Below, one piece after another: positions 5,624-6,760 of a stretch of 6,760 bases of DNA. This stretch comes from Ruminiclostridium sp. (GTDB lineage Bacteria; Bacillota; Clostridia; Oscillospirales; Oscillospiraceae), in NCBI GenBank assembly GCA_017560855.1, contig JAFZEB010000015.1:1-6760 (forward strand), in the 5' to 3' direction. The translations under genes and the position numbers were made by a program. Each line of letters opens with the position of its first letter. The first letter of the stretch is position 1. The notes under the pieces were generated by a model. It saw only the letters and a program-made list of their open reading frames with translations, did no database searches and was not told the origin of the DNA.

Positions 5624-6760
5624 CCCCGCTGTTCCGGATCCGGGACTTCTCCTTCTCTTACCCGGAGGAAGAGGGCAAGGCTCTGGACGGGCTGACCCTG
5701 AATGTGATGCCGGGTGACTTCCTGGTCCTCTGCGGCCCCTCGGGCTGCGGTAAGTCTACCCTCCTGCGGCAGCTGAAAACCGTTCTGGCTCCCCACGGAG
5801 TAAAATCCGGTGACATCTTGTTTGACGGGACCCCCCTGGATCAGGTGGACCACCGGACCCAGAGCCAGAAGATCGGCTTTGTCCAGCAGAACCCGGAGAA
5901 CCAGATCGTCACCGATAAGGTCTGGCACGAGCTGGCCTTCGGCCTGGAGAGCCTGGGCTGCGACACCCCCACCATCCGCCGCCGGGTGGCAGAAATGGCC
6001 TCCTTCTTCGGCATCCAGACCTGGTTTTATAAAAATGTCACCGACCTGTCCGGCGGGCAGAAACAGCTGCTGAACCTGGCCGCCGTCATGGTTCTTCAGC
6101 CCTCGGTCCTCATTCTGGATGAGCCCACCAGCCAGCTGGACCCCATCGCCGCCGCGGACTTTCTGGCGGTGCTGGGAAAGATCAACCGGGAGCTGGGGAC
6201 CACCATCCTCCTGACCGAACACCGTCTGGAAGAGACTTTCCCCCTGGCAAGCTCCGTGGCCGTTCTGGACCAAGGGAAACTCCTCTGTCAGGGCTCTCCC
6301 CAGGAAGTGGGTGCAGCTCTGCGGGAAAAGGGACACAGTATGTTCCTGGCCATGCCCACCCCCATGGGGGTGTGGGCGGCGGTGGAGAACGACCTTCCCT
6401 GCCCGGTCACCGTCCGGGAGGGGCGGGACTGGCTCACCGCCTATGCCGCAGGACATCCCTTGGGGGACCTTCCCCGGGAAAAACAGCACACCTATCCAGA
6501 AGAACCTGTCCTTGCCTGCGAGGAGCTGTGGTTCAAATATGAACAGGACAGTCCCGATGTGGTGAAGGGTCTGTCCCTGGAGGTAAAACGAGGGGAGTTC
6601 CTGGCCCTGCTGGGCGGCAACGGTACCGGCAAGACCACCAGTCTGGGCCTGTTGGCGGGACTGCACAGGGCCTACCGGGGAAAGCTGGAGCGAACCGGCA
6701 CCGTTGGGGTCCTGCCCCAGGATCCCCAGACCCTTTTTGTGAAAAAGACCCTCCGGGCGG
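5599..6760 (+). CDS. ecfA: Tandem-domain ECF transporter ATPase (EcfA-EcfA' fusion), 3'-truncated
   Basis: The frame is open from ATG 5599 to the right edge, giving 387 complete codons. Domain 1 (about 12-240) is a complete ABC ATPase: A-loop Tyr21, Walker A GPSGCGKST (46-54), Q-loop FVQQNPENQ (94-102, Gln97), signature LSGGQKQ (150-156), Walker B VLILDEPTSQLDP (170-182, catalytic Glu175) and switch His208. A linker of roughly 65 residues follows. Domain 2 starts near 305, with an aromatic Tyr314, Walker A GGNGTGKTT (339-347) and Q-loop VLPQDPQ (371-377, Gln374), and is then cut off by the window. QNPENQ is typical of ECF/CbiO-type ATPases. The fused two-domain form supplies both halves of the ATPase dimer and, with EcfT, suggests a dedicated module rather than the shared house-keeping EcfA-A'-T module. 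An S component is not in view and may follow downstream. Confidence 0.93.
   Translation, partial: METTANKVTPLFRIRDFSFSYPEEEGKALDGLTLNVMPGDFLVLCGPSGCGKSTLLRQLKTVLAPHGVKSGDILFDGTPLDQVDHRTQSQKIGFVQQNPENQIVTDKVWHELAFGLESLGCDTPTIRRRVAEMASFFGIQTWFYKNVTDLSGGQKQLLNLAAVMVLQPSVLILDEPTSQLDPIAAADFLAVLGKINRELGTTILLTEHRLEETFPLASSVAVLDQGKLLCQGSPQEVGAALREKGHSMFLAMPTPMGVWAAVENDLPCPVTVREGRDWLTAYAAGHPLGDLPREKQHTYPEEPVLACEELWFKYEQDSPDVVKGLSLEVKRGEFLALLGGNGTGKTTSLGLLAGLHRAYRGKLERTGTVGVLPQDPQTLFVKKTLRA

Noticed and set aside
5545..6666. Antisense open frame of 373 codons opposite the ECF ATPase
   Set aside because: The + strand carries all ABC ATPase motifs in order; the antisense frame is rich in Gly, Gln and His with no motif.
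1..6760. CRISPR array, tRNA/rRNA genes, insertion sequences or attachment sites
   Set aside because: No regularly spaced repeats, structured RNA signatures, transposase-like frames or terminal inverted repeats were seen; the window is essentially filled by the five genes.

Overview
The window reads in one direction (+) and is almost fully coding. It holds five consecutive genes, with the first cut by the left edge and the last by the right edge. The DNA is GC-rich with strong G/C preference at third codon positions. Ribosome binding sites are near-perfect AGGAGG. Two proteins carry triple S-layer homology (SLH) wall-anchoring domains, and the transporter is of the energy-coupling factor (ECF) type. 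Together these suggest a GC-rich Clostridia-type Firmicute, plausibly a gut Oscillospiraceae/Flavonifractor-like organism. The taxonomic guess is inference only.

Layout: (1) 3-2108, the C-terminal 701 residues of a large secreted protein with a cadherin/Ig-like domain, a DUF4430 (transcobalamin C-terminal-like) domain and three SLH repeats. (2) 2109-2219, a short intergenic region with a strong hairpin, a possible extended -10 promoter and an RBS. (3) 2220-3830, a secreted protein with an alpha/alpha-barrel of the prenyltransferase/terpenoid-cyclase-like fold followed by three SLH repeats. (4) 3841-4698, a membrane-anchored protein with an acidic/proline linker and a C-terminal DUF4430 domain. 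(5) 4733-5623, the ECF transporter transmembrane component EcfT. (6) 5599 to the right edge, a tandem two-domain ECF ATPase (EcfA-EcfA'), overlapping ecfT by 25 bp.

The genes make sense together as a vitamin-uptake island. Animal intrinsic factor, transcobalamin and haptocorrin grip cobalamin between an N-terminal alpha6/alpha6 barrel and a small C-terminal beta domain. Here the same two folds appear on separate bacterial surface proteins: the barrel on an SLH wall anchor, and beta domains on both an SLH wall anchor and a membrane anchor. They sit directly upstream of an ECF importer. The hypothesis is a split, transcobalamin-like capture-and-relay system feeding a corrinoid (or similar ligand) through the wall to an ECF transporter. 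No substrate-binding S component and no cobalamin riboswitch is visible in the window, so the ligand remains inferred.
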